A DNA stretch of 64,000 nucleotides from Gordonia amicalis NBRC 100051 = JCM 11271 (GTDB lineage: Bacteria; Actinomycetota; Actinomycetes; Mycobacteriales; Mycobacteriaceae): NCBI RefSeq assembly GCF_000332995.1, contig NZ_BANS01000028.1:1-64000 (forward strand), given 5' to 3'. Below, one piece after another: positions 42,393-53,119 of this stretch. The notes beneath the pieces are model-generated. The model had not been told where the DNA came from, did no database searches, and was given only the letters and a program-made list of their open reading frames with translations. A program made the translations under genes and the position numbers. The first letter of the stretch is position 1; each line of letters opens with the position of its first letter.

Positions 42393-45128
42393 ATGAAAGT
42401 CGCCATAGTCATCATCGGGACCCGGGGTGACGCACAACCCGGACTGGTCCTGGCACATGCGCTCGTCGAACGAGGACACGACGTCCGCATCGGGTTGCCG
42501 CCGAATACGATCAACGACGTCATGCGGCAATCGCTCGACGTCCGGCCCCTCGGGGTCGATTCGCGCGCCCATATGGAGAAAGTGCGGCGCATCCGCCGGG
42601 AGACGGAAGGGAAACCCATCCGTCGCATGCGCGACCTCGGTGCCGCGCACGTCTTCGGCTGGGATCAGCTCGTCGATGACATGGCGACGGTGGTCGACGG
42701 TGCCGATGTGATCGTCACCGGGTACAACACCGAGGTCCAGGCGCTCGCCTACGCCGAAGCTGCCGGTGTCCCGCTGGTGTCGATCCACCACGCGCCCGTC
42801 CGACGAAACCGTCGGGTGGCTCCGTTCATCGGGCGCCTGCCGGCCCGCAACAGCGCCGCGGTCCTCGCCAACTGGTTGTTGTTCGATGCGGTCACCTCGC
42901 TGCTCGGCCGACGCCGGGAGAACCGACTGCGCGCCCAGCTGGGTCTGCCCAAGGTGTCGCGGCAGTTCGCCACACGGATGAAGGACATACCCGGGGTCGA
43001 ACTACAGGCCTACGATCCGATGTTCGCGATCCGCGACGACCCGACGTGGGACGGCGACAGCCGGATCCGCCGGCGTCCGGCAGTCGGATTCATCGAGTTG
43101 CCGGCTGATCTCCGCCCATTCCTCGACCCCCAGCCCGACGAACCGGAGCCCGGCGACGACCTGATGACGTGGCTGGACGCAGGTGATGACCCGCTGTACG
43201 TCGGCTTCGGCAGCATGCCGATGCGAGGGGAGAAGGCCACCCTCGACGCCTTTCTCACGGTCGCTCGTCGTCTCGGGCGCCGGCTGCTGATCTGTGCGGG
43301 CTGGACCGACCTGAGCGCCGAGATACGCGCGGCAGCCGAGTCCGACGACGTGCGCATCGAAAGCCACGTCGATCACGCCACCGTGTTCCCACGGTGCGCG
43401 GTCGTCGTCCACCACGGCGGCGCAGGCACGACCGCGGTCGCGCTCCGGTCGGCCACGCCGTCGTTGATCTGCTGGTACATGGTCGACCAACCGTTCTGGG
43501 GAGAAGAGCTCGAACGGCTCGGCATCGGGGCCTCCATGCCGATGACGAGCGACGGCGTCCTCGACCCCGACCGCATCGAGGAGGCGATCACCTCGCTGCT
43601 CGACCCGGGGGTAGCCGAGCGGGCGCGACGGGTCAGCGAGAAACTCACCCGCGCCGGCGACACCGTGACGTACGCGGTCGACGAGATCGAACGCCGGGTC
43701 GGTGACGCGGCTGCGCGCGGTGCCGGTGGCGCGAGTGCGGGATCGTCGGTCACGCGACTCGAACGTCTCGCGACCGACGATGCGCTCTACTGGATCATGA
43801 CGCCGGCACTGGGATGGTCAGTGGTGCTGCAGATCGTCTGGGTCCTCGACGACGAGATCTCACCGGAGGCGCTGACCGCCATGAACACCGCCCTCTCCCG
43901 GGGACCACTGCACCGGATTCTGAAGACGACCGATGTGTACGGAGCCCGGCCGCGATGGGAACGGGCACCGGACGCGCCGCCGCCGGCGATCGACGCCTTG
44001 CCGATCGCGGAGTCCGACATCGACACCTGGGCTGCCGACGAGATGGCCACGGTTCCACTCGATGTCGAGAACGGTCGATGCTGGCGGCTTCGTGCGGCGC
44101 GCACCGAGTCGGGCGGCACGGTGGTGTCCCTGTGCGCGCTCCACGTGGCCACCGACGGTCGGGGAATGCTCGCCGCGGCAGCCGAGGCGGCGGCTGCTTC
44201 CGGCGCTCCGCTCGACCCGGCGACGGGCGGTGTCACACCGCGCCCCGGCAACGTCCCGGATGCCGCCACCGCCGCCTCGCGCAGCCGCCGGCGACTCGCC
44301 GATGTGGCGGACGCCTGCGTGCAAGTCGGTGAAGTCGCGCGAGGTCTCGTACGAGCGGTCGTCGAACAGCGAAGGAGCGTCGACGTCGAACCGGATCCGC
44401 GGCCGGACCGGCCGCCGTTGTTCGAGCGATCACCCAACGCCCGGTTCACTTATGCGACCGCGACCGTCCCGACGGACGTGTGGGAGCGGGTCGCGGCCGA
44501 ACACGGCGGGACGTCGAACACGATGTTCATCGCCGCGGTCAGCGGGCTGCTGAGGTCCAGCGGTTTCGCGCCCCGCGGAGTGCCGATCAAGGTGGGGGTG
44601 CCGGTCGACCAGCGTGAGGGCGACGATGAGCGACGCAACGCGATCGCCGGGGTCTCGGTGTATCTGGCCGATGAGCCGGTTGCAGGCGGAGACCTCGGCG
44701 GCATTCGCGGCGCCTGCAAGGCAGCTTTTGTGCGACTGTCCGAAGGCAGGCGCGCGCCGCACATCCACCTGAACCCGCTGATCTGGTTCCTGCCGACCTC
44801 TCTGCTGTTGAAGGTGGCCGGTGCCGGCGCAGCCGGCCGGACACCCGACGCGATGGTCTCCAACCTCGGCGATGTCCCGGCCGAGGCGATGGAGATCGGT
44901 GGCCGGCCTGTGCGTCGCATCGCACTCCGCGGGATGGCGCAGGGAGTCGACCCGACCACGGAACTGAGGTTCGGCGACGGTGTCCAGTCGTGGCTGCTCC
45001 GGAGCCCGGAGCAGGTCACCTTCTCCGTCCTCGGCTGCGACGAGTCCCACTTCCCGGACGACGGGACGCTGCGCGACCTGCTCGACCGCGAACTCGATTC
45101 CTGGGACATCCCGCACCATATCTGGTGA
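42393..45128 (+). CDS. glycosyltransferase (GT1)-acyltransferase fusion protein
   Basis: This 911-residue protein joins two enzymes. Residues 1 to about 435 form a GT-B family-1 glycosyltransferase: VAIVIIGTRGDAQPGLVLAHAL at the acceptor side, and VVVHHGGAGTTAVALRSATP plus WYMVDQPFWGEEL at the nucleotide-sugar site, like sterol or macrolide/glycopeptidolipid transferases. From about residue 450 a condensation/WS-DGAT/PapA-like acyltransferase follows, with catalytic His584-x3-Asp588-Gly in LHVATDGRG, then NTMFIAAVSGLLR and DAMVSNLGDVP. A natural prediction is glycosylation and acylation of one lipid or polyketide. The ATG at 42393 follows CAGG; earlier in-frame starts (42261) lie in the promoter. 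A strong hairpin follows. Confidence 0.85.
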   Translation: MKVAIVIIGTRGDAQPGLVLAHALVERGHDVRIGLPPNTINDVMRQSLDVRPLGVDSRAHMEKVRRIRRETEGKPIRRMRDLGAAHVFGWDQLVDDMATVVDGADVIVTGYNTEVQALAYAEAAGVPLVSIHHAPVRRNRRVAPFIGRLPARNSAAVLANWLLFDAVTSLLGRRRENRLRAQLGLPKVSRQFATRMKDIPGVELQAYDPMFAIRDDPTWDGDSRIRRRPAVGFIELPADLRPFLDPQPDEPEPGDDLMTWLDAGDDPLYVGFGSMPMRGEKATLDAFLTVARRLGRRLLICAGWTDLSAEIRAAAESDDVRIESHVDHATVFPRCAVVVHHGGAGTTAVALRSATPSLICWYMVDQPFWGEELERLGIGASMPMTSDGVLDPDRIEEAITSLLDPGVAERARRVSEKLTRAGDTVTYAVDEIERRVGDAAARGAGGASAGSSVTRLERLATDDALYWIMTPALGWSVVLQIVWVLDDEISPEALTAMNTALSRGPLHRILKTTDVYGARPRWERAPDAPPPAIDALPIAESDIDTWAADEMATVPLDVENGRCWRLRAARTESGGTVVSLCALHVATDGRGMLAAAAEAAAASGAPLDPATGGVTPRPGNVPDAATAASRSRRRLADVADACVQVGEVARGLVRAVVEQRRSVDVEPDPRPDRPPLFERSPNARFTYATATVPTDVWERVAAEHGGTSNTMFIAAVSGLLRSSGFAPRGVPIKVGVPVDQREGDDERRNAIAGVSVYLADEPVAGGDLGGIRGACKAAFVRLSEGRRAPHIHLNPLIWFLPTSLLLKVAGAGAAGRTPDAMVSNLGDVPAEAMEIGGRPVRRIALRGMAQGVDPTTELRFGDGVQSWLLRSPEQVTFSVLGCDESHFPDDGTLRDLLDRELDSWDIPHHIW

Positions 45129-45133
45129 GTCTG

Positions 45134-45183
45134 AACGCAGCGCGGCCCCTGCCGGATGATTCCGGCAGGGGCCGCGCTGCGTT
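45134..45183. terminator. perfect 23-bp stem-loop terminator
   Basis: Arms 45134-45156 and 45161-45183 are perfectly complementary over 23 bases around the loop TGAT. It lies between the convergent fusion gene and kgd. It is probably a bidirectional terminator. Confidence 0.8.
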
Positions 45184-45208
45184 GTCGAGGATCTCGTCGG
45201 TCGTGGAC

Positions 45209-48200
45209 CTACTCGCCGAACGCCTCGTCGAGGATCTCCTGCTGCTCGACCGCGTGCACCTTGCTCGAACCCGAGGACGGGGCCGACATCGGGCGACGCG
45301 ACACGCGGCGCAGGCCACCGAGGACGTCCGGGAGGACCTCGGGCAGCCACAGGCCGAGGAACGGCCACGGACCCTGGTTGGCCGGCTCCTCCTGGACCCA
45401 GCGGAACTCGCTGGCGTTGCCGTACTGCTCCAGTGTGTTGCGCAGGCGCCGGTGCGGCACCGGGTAGAGCTGCTCGATACGCACGATCGCGATGTCGTCG
45501 CGATCCTCCTTGTCGCGGCGGGCGGCGAGCTCGTAGTAGAGCTTGCCGCTCACCAGCAGGACGCGCTTGACCTTGTTGCGGTCGGCGTCGCCCTTGGCGA
45601 ACTTCGGATCGTCGATGACCGACCGGAACTTGTCGTCGGTGAAGTCCGACACCGGGCTGACGGCGGCCTTGTTGCGCAGCATCGACTTCGGGGTGAAGAC
45701 GATGAGCGGACGGCTGATGCCGTCGAGCACGTGACGGCGCAGCAGATGGAAGTAACTCGCCGGGGTCGACGGCAGTGCCACCGTCATCGAGCCCTCGGCG
45801 CACAGCTGCAGGAAACGCTCGATGCGGCCGGAGGTGTGGTCGGGACCCTGACCCTCGTGACCGTGCGGCAGGAGCAGCACGACATCGGAGAGCTGACCCC
45901 ACTTGGCCTCACCGGAGGAGATGAACTCGTCGATGATCGACTGGGCGCCGTTGACGAAGTCGCCGAACTGCGCCTCCCACAGCACGAGTGCGTCCGGGTT
46001 GCCCACGGAGTAGCCGTACTCGAAGCCGACGACCCCGAACTCCGACAGCGGCGAGTCGTAGACCATGAACCGGCCGCCGTTGTTCTCTTCGTCGGCGGGC
46101 TGCAGGTGGTTCAGCGGGGTGTACTCCGAACCGTTCTGACGGTCGATGAGCACCGAGTGACGCTGGGTGAACGTGCCGCGGCGCGAATCCTGACCGGACA
46201 GACGGACGGTGCGACCCTCCATCACCAGCGAACCGAAGGCGAGGAGTTCGGCGAACGCCCAGTCGATGTTGCCGTTACGGGCGGCCTCGGCGCGACGCTC
46301 CAGAACCGGCTTGACGCGCGGATGCGGATTGAATCCCTCCGGGACGTTGACGAAGGCGTCGCCGATCGTCTGCAGGACCTCCTTGTCGACCGCGGTCACC
46401 AGCTTGGTCGGCAGGGTCTGGTCGGACTGGATCGACGGCGAGGGCTCGGCGTGGTACTTCTCGAGCTCCTTGACCTCGTTGAAGACTCTCTCGAGCTGTC
46501 CCTGGTAGTCGCGCAGAGCGTCCTCGGCCTCCTTGGTCGAGATGTCACCACGACCGATCAGGGCCTCGGTGTAGCTCTTGCGGACGCCGCGCTTGGTGTC
46601 GATGACCTCGTACATCGCCGGCTGCGTCATCGAGGGGTCGTCGCCCTCGTTGTGGCCGCGGCGGCGGAAGCACACCAGGTCGATGACGACGTCCTTGTTG
46701 AACGCCTGGCGGTAGTCGACGGCGAGCTTGGCGACCCACACGGATGCCTCGGGGTCGTCGCCGTTCACGTGGAAGATCGGCGCACCGATCATCTTCGCGA
46801 CGTCGGTGCAGTACTCGGTGGAACGCGAGTGCTCCGGTGCGGTGGTGAAACCGACCTGGTTGTTGACCACGATGTGTACGGTGCCGCCGGTCCGGTAACC
46901 GGGCAGCATCGCCATGTTCAGCGTCTCGGCGACCACACCCTGTCCGGCGAACGCCGCGTCACCGTGCAGCATGAGCGGCAGGATCGGGAAGCGGTCGTCC
47001 TCGTCGAGGAGATCCTGCTTGGCGCGCACCAGACCTTCGAGGACCGGGTCGACGGCCTCGAGATGGCTGGGGTTGGCGGTCAGCGACACGTTGATCTCGT
47101 TGTCGCCGAACATCTGGTAGTACTTGCCCTCGGCTCCGAGGTGGTACTTCACGTCACCCGAACCGTGGGCCTGCGACGGGTTCAGGTTGCCCTCGAACTC
47201 GCTGAAGATCTTCGAGTACGGCTTGCCGACGATGTTGGCGAGCACGTTCAGGCGGCCGCGGTGCGGCATGCCGATGACGACCTCGGTGAGGCTGTGCTCG
47301 GCGCTCTGGTCGATGACCGCGTCCATCATCGGGATGACCGACTCGGCACCCTCGAGCGAGAAGCGCTTCTGACCGACGTACTTGGTCTGCAGGAAGGTCT
47401 CGAAGGCCTCCGCCGCGTTCAGCTTGCTCAGGATGTACTTCTGCTCGCCGACCGGGGGCTTGACGTGCTTGACCTCCACACGTTCCTGCAGCCACTTCTG
47501 CTGTTCCGGTTCCAGGATGTGGGTGTACTCCACACCGACGTGCCGGCAATACGCGTCGCGCAGGATGGACAGCACATCGCGCAGCTTCATCTTCTCCTGG
47601 CCGTGGAAACCGCCGACCTTGAAGGAGCGGTCGAGATCCCAGAGGGTCAGGCCGTAGGTCGCGATGTCCAGATCCGGATGGCTGCTGCGCGCATCACTGT
47701 CCATCATCAGCGGATCGATGTCGGCCATCAGGTGACCGCGGCTGCGATAGGCCGCGATGAGTTCGAGCACGCGGGTGCTCTTGTCGACCAGACCGGCCGG
47801 GATGTCCCGACGCCAGCGGACCGGCTCGTAGGGCACATGGAACGCGGTGAAGATCTCGTCGTAGAACGCGTCGTCGATCAGCAGCTGGTGGATGGTGCGC
47901 AGGAAGTCGCCCGACTCCGCGCCCTGGATGATGCGGTGATCGTAGGTCGAGGTCAGCGTCATCAACTTGCCGACGCCGAGTTCGGCGATCTGCTCGTCGC
48001 TGGCACCCTGGAACTCGGCCGGGTACTCCATCGCACCGGCGCCGATGATCGCGCCCTGCCCCTTCATCAGGCGGGGCACGGAGTGCACGGTGCCGATGGT
48101 GCCGGGGTTGGTCAGCGAGATGGTGACGCCGGAGAAGTCGTCGGCGCCGAGCTTGCCGTCACGCGCGCGTCGGACGATGTCCTGGTATGCGGTGTAGAAC

Positions 48201-49027
48201 TCGGCGAAACCCATCGTCTCGCACTCTTTGATCGCGGCGACGACGAGTGTGCGGTTGCCATCCTTGCCGACCAGATCGATGGCCAGACCGAGGTTGGTGT
48301 GCGCGGGGGTGACGACGTTGGGTTTGCCGTCGATCTCCGCGTAGTGCCGGTTCATGTTCGGGAAGGCCTTGATGGCCTGGACGATCGCGTAACCCAAGAT
48401 GTGGGTGAAGCTGATCTTGCCGCCGCGGGTACGGGCGAGGTGGTTGTTGACGACGATGCGGTTGTCGATCATCGCCTTGGCGGGAACTGCGCGAACACTG
48501 GTGGCCGTCGGGATCTCCAACGACAGGGCCATGTTCTTCGCGATGGCGGCGGCGGGACCGCGCAGGACCTTGTTGGCGTCCGCGTTGTCCTTGGCGTCCG
48601 ACGGGGCGGACTTGGCGGCGCCGGCCTTGGCAGCAGACTTCGGCTGGGAACGGGCGGAGCCGTCGCGGCTCGCGAGGCTGTGGCCGGATGCGGCCTTCGT
48701 CGCGGTCGACTCCTTGGCAGGGGAGGGCTTGCGAGCTGCGGCGGTCCGCGTCGGTGTCTGGTCGAGGGTGACCTGCTTACGCGGTGCGGTCTCGCCGGCG
48801 GGTGTCGCCGGGGCGCTGCCACGGCCGGAGCCGGAGGCGCTGCCGTTGGCGGACGGGGTGGAGGCCGGTTCGGTGGACACGGGGCCACCGTTGTCTCCGG
48901 GCTTGTAACTCTTCAAGAGCTCGTGCCAACTCGGGTCCACCGAGCTCGGGTCCTCTTTGAACTGCTGGTACATTTCCTCGACCAGCCAGGTGTTCTGTCC
49001 GAAGTCAGAAATCGAACTGCTGCTCAC
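45209..49027 (-). CDS. kgd: multifunctional 2-oxoglutarate metabolism enzyme Kgd (E1 with E2-like domain)
   Basis: This 1272-residue TCA-cycle enzyme is typical of actinobacteria. It has 2-oxoglutarate decarboxylase/dehydrogenase E1 activity fused to an N-terminal succinyltransferase (E2) domain without a lipoyl domain. The N-terminus ([19 protein letters not shown]) is followed by an Ala/Pro-rich linker and the E2-type core ([37 protein letters not shown]). The E1 part has [11 protein letters not shown] and [18 protein letters not shown] for thiamine diphosphate, ending with [17 protein letters not shown]. The start is GTG at 49025-49027 ([10 protein letters not shown]). The mycobacterial protein is about 1231 aa (from memory). 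It partners with E3 and GarA-type regulators encoded elsewhere. Confidence 0.95.
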   Translation of the reverse strand: MSSSSISDFGQNTWLVEEMYQQFKEDPSSVDPSWHELLKSYKPGDNGGPVSTEPASTPSANGSASGSGRGSAPATPAGETAPRKQVTLDQTPTRTAAARKPSPAKESTATKAASGHSLASRDGSARSQPKSAAKAGAAKSAPSDAKDNADANKVLRGPAAAIAKNMALSLEIPTATSVRAVPAKAMIDNRIVVNNHLARTRGGKISFTHILGYAIVQAIKAFPNMNRHYAEIDGKPNVVTPAHTNLGLAIDLVGKDGNRTLVVAAIKECETMGFAEFYTAYQDIVRRARDGKLGADDFSGVTISLTNPGTIGTVHSVPRLMKGQGAIIGAGAMEYPAEFQGASDEQIAELGVGKLMTLTSTYDHRIIQGAESGDFLRTIHQLLIDDAFYDEIFTAFHVPYEPVRWRRDIPAGLVDKSTRVLELIAAYRSRGHLMADIDPLMMDSDARSSHPDLDIATYGLTLWDLDRSFKVGGFHGQEKMKLRDVLSILRDAYCRHVGVEYTHILEPEQQKWLQERVEVKHVKPPVGEQKYILSKLNAAEAFETFLQTKYVGQKRFSLEGAESVIPMMDAVIDQSAEHSLTEVVIGMPHRGRLNVLANIVGKPYSKIFSEFEGNLNPSQAHGSGDVKYHLGAEGKYYQMFGDNEINVSLTANPSHLEAVDPVLEGLVRAKQDLLDEDDRFPILPLMLHGDAAFAGQGVVAETLNMAMLPGYRTGGTVHIVVNNQVGFTTAPEHSRSTEYCTDVAKMIGAPIFHVNGDDPEASVWVAKLAVDYRQAFNKDVVIDLVCFRRRGHNEGDDPSMTQPAMYEVIDTKRGVRKSYTEALIGRGDISTKEAEDALRDYQGQLERVFNEVKELEKYHAEPSPSIQSDQTLPTKLVTAVDKEVLQTIGDAFVNVPEGFNPHPRVKPVLERRAEAARNGNIDWAFAELLAFGSLVMEGRTVRLSGQDSRRGTFTQRHSVLIDRQNGSEYTPLNHLQPADEENNGGRFMVYDSPLSEFGVVGFEYGYSVGNPDALVLWEAQFGDFVNGAQSIIDEFISSGEAKWGQLSDVVLLLPHGHEGQGPDHTSGRIERFLQLCAEGSMTVALPSTPASYFHLLRRHVLDGISRPLIVFTPKSMLRNKAAVSPVSDFTDDKFRSVIDDPKFAKGDADRNKVKRVLLVSGKLYYELAARRDKEDRDDIAIVRIEQLYPVPHRRLRNTLEQYGNASEFRWVQEEPANQGPWPFLGLWLPEVLPDVLGGLRRVSRRPMSAPSSGSSKVHAVEQQEILDEAFGE

Positions 49028-49165
49028 AGCGGTATCTCGCCTCAATTCCCTTAAGGTGCCGGGTTCTCTGCCACGCTGTCGTCCCTTGTGGAGACTATCG
49101 GTGAACCAAGTGCCGATGCTACGCGTCGTCGACTGCGTCACACCCACCGACCTGCTACTACAGAG

Positions 49166-52100
49166 TCAGATCGTCATCTCGGGTGATCCGGCGCGGATGG
49201 TTCGGTTGTCGGTGTGCGATGCGCCTCGTTGCGCGTCCTGTCCCGAGCCCGTGAGGTCGGCGCCCACCGCATTCGTCCTCACGGCGTGCACCGTCACGTC
49301 AGGCTTCGTCACCGCGGCCTCGTCGGGGTCGGCACCGGCTTCCCAGAAGCCGCGATACAGAGTGTCCAACGCCAGTAGTTCGTCATGTGTTCCGAGTTCG
49401 ACGATCCGGCCGCCGTCGACCACCGCGATGAGGTCGGCACGGGCAGCGGTGGCCAGGCGGTGGGCGACGATCACCGAGGTCCGGCGCCGCGTCATCTCGC
49501 GGCCGGCCCTCAGGACCTGCGCCTCGGTCGCCTGGTCGAGCGTGGCGGTGGCCTCGTCGAGCAGGAGCAGATCGGGGTCGACGAGTTCGGCCCGGGCCAG
49601 CGCGATCAGCTGACGCTGGCCGGAGCTGAGACCCTGACCGCGTTCGCCGATGGGGTGATTCATGCGCCCGGGCAGAGCCGCGATCATCGGAAGAGCACCC
49701 ACCGCGGCAGCGGCCTCGACGATCGTCGCCCGGTCGGCGTCCGGCCGCCCGTAGGCGATGTTGTCCGCGACGGTCCCGGTGAACAGGTGAGGTTCCTGCG
49801 GGACCAGACCCAGGCGGCGACGATATCCGGAGAGGACGAGGTCGCCGATGTCGGTGCCGTCCACGAGGACGCGTCCGGTCGTCGGGTCGTAGAAGCGGGC
49901 GAGCAGTTTGACGATCGTCGACTTGCCCGCGCCGGTCCGGCCGACGAGTGCGAGCGAGGTTCCGGCCGGGATGTGCAGGTCGACGTCGTGCAGCGCGTCG
50001 GACTCCGCACCCTGATAGCGGAAGCCGACCCGGTCGAACTCGACCTCGCCGTCGAAGCCGGTCGCCGGCGGTGCCGCGGCGTCCGGGTTGACCCGCAGCG
50101 AACTCGGGGTCCGCAGCAGGTCGCCGATCCGGCGCAGGCCGACCGCCGCCTGCTGGTAACCGTCGAAGACCTGCGAGAGCTGCTGGACGGGACCGAACAG
50201 CATCGTGAGATAGAGGACGAAGGCGACCAGGGTGCCCGCGGACAGCGACCCGCCCGCCACCTGGCCGGCGCCGACGCCGAGCGCGATCGCGGTGGCGATG
50301 TCCGACATCAGCATGATGAGCGGGAAGTACGACGCGATCGCTCGCTGCGACACCATCCGCGCCTCGACCCACGCCGCCGACCGCTGCGCGAATCGTTCCT
50401 GTGCACCCGCGGTGCGGAGGTAGCTCTGAGTGGTCTTGATCCCGGCGATGTTCTCCTGGAAGTCGGCGTTCACGGTGCTGATCAGTTCGCGGGACCGCGT
50501 GTAGGCGGCGCTCGCGACCCGGCGGAAGACGATCGTGGCGGCGACGAGGAGCGGGAAGACCGGAAGGACCAGCAGTGCGAGCGACGGGCCGGTGACCAGC
50601 AACGCGATCGTGACCCCGACCAGGGTCAGGAGTGCGACGATCGCCGAGGTGAGCCCGGTCTGCAGGAAAGTCGACAACGCGTCGATGTCGGTCGTCATCC
50701 GCGTCATGATGCGACCCGACAGTTCGCGTTCGTAATAGTCCAGCCCGAGCCGCTGGATGTGGGCGTAGCTGCGGATGCGCAGCCCGAACAGCACACGTTC
50801 GCCTGCGCGTGTGGAGGTCAGCGTCAACAACGACGCGGCGACCCACCCGACGCCGACGAGCACCACACCGCCGATCGCCGCCCACCACAGAGTGCGCTGG
50901 TCGTGGTCTCCGGCCGCGTCGATGACGGCGCGGGCGATGCTGGGGAACGCCAGGCCGACGAGGGTGTCGACGGCGATGGCCGCCAACGCGAAGGCGAGTA
51001 GCCATCGGACCGGTCTCAGCAGTCCGCGGAGCGTGAAGTGCGGGTTTTCGCGCCGGACGTCGGCGACGTCCACCTCGGGGTCCTCGAGGGCCGGCGGCAG
51101 TGCGTCGACCCTCGCCTGGAGCTCGGGCGTCGCGGGCATCGAACCCAGGGCGCCGGCGACACCCCCGCCGCGACGCCCGGCCCGTGGTCCGGCGCCGACC
51201 GCTGTGCCGGGCCGGGCAGGTGGCTGTCCGTCCGGGAGATCAGTTGTGGGCCAAAGGTTCTCGATATTGTCGTCAGGGACGTGGGGCGGGGTGGGTGCCG
51301 ATGCGCCATCGAGGTCGCCCACGGCGTCGGTCATCAGCTCACGGAACCTCGCCGACCCGGCCTCGAGTTCGGCCAGTGTGCCGATCGCGGTGATCCGGCC
51401 GTCGTCGAGCACGGCCACCCGATCGGCGAGCACGAGCGTCGACCGCCGATGGGCCAGGACCAGCATGGTGCGGTTCTCATCGCGTAGGCGGCCGAGGATC
51501 CGGGCCTCGGTGGTCGCGTCGACCGCCGACGTCGCGTCGTCGAGCACCAGGACGCGCGGATCGGCGAAGAGGGCGCGCGCCAGTGCGACCCGCTGGCGCT
51601 GACCGCCCGAGAGGGTCAGGCCGCGCTCGCCGACGACGGTCTCATAGCCGTCGGGCAGTGCCTCGATGAACTCCGCCGCATCGGCCGCCGCGGCGGCTGC
51701 CGCGACCCGGTCGGCGAGAGTGTCGGGATCGACGGTGGCGGCGGGACCCATCGCGATGTTCGCGGTGATCGTGTCGGAGAACAGGAAGGGCTCGTCGAAG
51801 ACGACGGCCACGGCGCCGTGCAGCGCGCCGGGCGCCAGCGAGTCCACCGGGTGCGGCCCGTCGGAGCCGATGAGGGAGATGGTGCCCGCATCGGGCCGCT
51901 CGAAGCGGCTGACCAGATCGGCGATGGTGGACTTCCCGGAGCCGGGCGGGCCTACGATCGCCACGCATTCACCCGGTTCGATCCGCAGGTCGATGCCGGT
52001 GAGCACGGCGGGCGGGTCATCCGCCTCATGGGTGTGATGGGCGAAGGAGACATCGTCCAGTTCGACACCCAGCGGCCCGTCGGGCAGCGTGCCGGTGGCG

Positions 52101-53119
52101 GTTTCGCCGGGGTCGCGCGGGTGATCGATGACGTCGTAGACGCGTTCGACCGCGGCGCGGGCCAGCTGGGCGTTGACGATGAGGTTGGTGAGGAGGCGGG
52201 CGATGCCCGTCATCGCGGTGACGTAGGTGGTGAAGGCGAGGAAGGTGCCGGCGGTGATCGCGTCCGTCATCGTCAGGTAGCCGCCGACGACGATCACCCC
52301 GACCATTCCCAGCTGCGGGATGGCGCCCAGGGTCGGGCCGAACCGGGCGTTGATCCGCGCCGCGCGCAGACGCCGGGCGAACAGCGTGCGGCAGCGCGTC
52401 ACCAGTCCGTCGACGGCGCGGTCCTCCTGGCCGAAGCCCTTGACGACGCGTACGCCGGTGACCGTCTCTTCCACGTGCTGGGCGACGTCGGCCGCGGATT
52501 GCTGGGCGGACCACGTCGCGGCGAACAGCTTTCGGCGGGTACGGAAGACCTCGAGGGCGATGAGTGGCGCGATCACCAGCGCGACGGCGGTGAGCATCGG
52601 CGATAGATAGGCCATGATCCCGAGGGCCACGACCATCTGGACCGCGGCGCCCATCGACAGCGGAGCCATCGCGAGCAGTCCCTGGACCACCTGGATGTCG
52701 GAGATGGAACGGGAGACGATCTGCCCCGTCCGGATCTGGTGCTGACTGCGGCCGTCGAGATGGAGCAGGGTGTCGAGCAGGCGTCGGCGCAGGTTGTTCT
52801 GCACGTTGATCGCGAGTCTGCCCGCGAACACGCGCCGCCCGAAATGGCAGACGTAGCGCACGAGAGCCAGGACGACCAGCCCGGTGATGATGGTGGACAG
52901 GGCGAGATCGTCGTCGATCACGCCGGTGGCCCGGTCGACCGCCCCTTTGGCCAGCAGGGGCATCACGACGTCGACGGCCACCGCGATCATCGTGACGGTC
53001 AGTGTCACGACGACGATGCGACGGTAACGCCACGTCTCTCCGACCAGCTTCCGGATCCAGCCCGGTGAGGTGGTCGGGGTGCTCCCGGTGGCGGGAGGCG
53101 CGAAGGGTCCCGGGATCAC
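49166..53119 (-). CDS. fused two-module ABC exporter, Rv0194-like
   Basis: This 1317-residue single-chain ABC exporter has two TMD-NBD halves joined by a Pro/Arg-rich linker (about 600-680). NBD1 has Walker A GPPGSGKST (about 390) and LSGGQRQRVALARA, but its Walker B reads VLVLDDATSAVD, with Asp in place of the catalytic Glu. NBD2 has GRTGAGKST (about 1061), the variant signature LSSGQRQLIALARA and a normal LLLLDEATATLD. This pairing equals one degenerate and one active ATP site, as in heterodimeric exporters. Likely substrates are drugs or lipids. The GTG overlaps the upstream membrane-protein stop (GTGA). Three genes 55-49 kb are coupled in this direction. Confidence 0.9.
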   Translation of the reverse strand: MIPGPFAPPATGSTPTTSPGWIRKLVGETWRYRRIVVVTLTVTMIAVAVDVVMPLLAKGAVDRATGVIDDDLALSTIITGLVVLALVRYVCHFGRRVFAGRLAINVQNNLRRRLLDTLLHLDGRSQHQIRTGQIVSRSISDIQVVQGLLAMAPLSMGAAVQMVVALGIMAYLSPMLTAVALVIAPLIALEVFRTRRKLFAATWSAQQSAADVAQHVEETVTGVRVVKGFGQEDRAVDGLVTRCRTLFARRLRAARINARFGPTLGAIPQLGMVGVIVVGGYLTMTDAITAGTFLAFTTYVTAMTGIARLLTNLIVNAQLARAAVERVYDVIDHPRDPGETATGTLPDGPLGVELDDVSFAHHTHEADDPPAVLTGIDLRIEPGECVAIVGPPGSGKSTIADLVSRFERPDAGTISLIGSDGPHPVDSLAPGALHGAVAVVFDEPFLFSDTITANIAMGPAATVDPDTLADRVAAAAAAADAAEFIEALPDGYETVVGERGLTLSGGQRQRVALARALFADPRVLVLDDATSAVDATTEARILGRLRDENRTMLVLAHRRSTLVLADRVAVLDDGRITAIGTLAELEAGSARFRELMTDAVGDLDGASAPTPPHVPDDNIENLWPTTDLPDGQPPARPGTAVGAGPRAGRRGGGVAGALGSMPATPELQARVDALPPALEDPEVDVADVRRENPHFTLRGLLRPVRWLLAFALAAIAVDTLVGLAFPSIARAVIDAAGDHDQRTLWWAAIGGVVLVGVGWVAASLLTLTSTRAGERVLFGLRIRSYAHIQRLGLDYYERELSGRIMTRMTTDIDALSTFLQTGLTSAIVALLTLVGVTIALLVTGPSLALLVLPVFPLLVAATIVFRRVASAAYTRSRELISTVNADFQENIAGIKTTQSYLRTAGAQERFAQRSAAWVEARMVSQRAIASYFPLIMLMSDIATAIALGVGAGQVAGGSLSAGTLVAFVLYLTMLFGPVQQLSQVFDGYQQAAVGLRRIGDLLRTPSSLRVNPDAAAPPATGFDGEVEFDRVGFRYQGAESDALHDVDLHIPAGTSLALVGRTGAGKSTIVKLLARFYDPTTGRVLVDGTDIGDLVLSGYRRRLGLVPQEPHLFTGTVADNIAYGRPDADRATIVEAAAAVGALPMIAALPGRMNHPIGERGQGLSSGQRQLIALARAELVDPDLLLLDEATATLDQATEAQVLRAGREMTRRRTSVIVAHRLATAARADLIAVVDGGRIVELGTHDELLALDTLYRGFWEAGADPDEAAVTKPDVTVHAVRTNAVGADLTGSGQDAQRGASHTDNRTIRAGSPEMTI

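Noticed and set aside
44990..49054. A 1354-codon open frame antisense to kgd
   Set aside because: It is the reverse-strand shadow of a highly GC-biased gene: composition is Val/Asp/Arg/Gly/His-rich, it has no domain, and kgd on the other strand is unmistakable.
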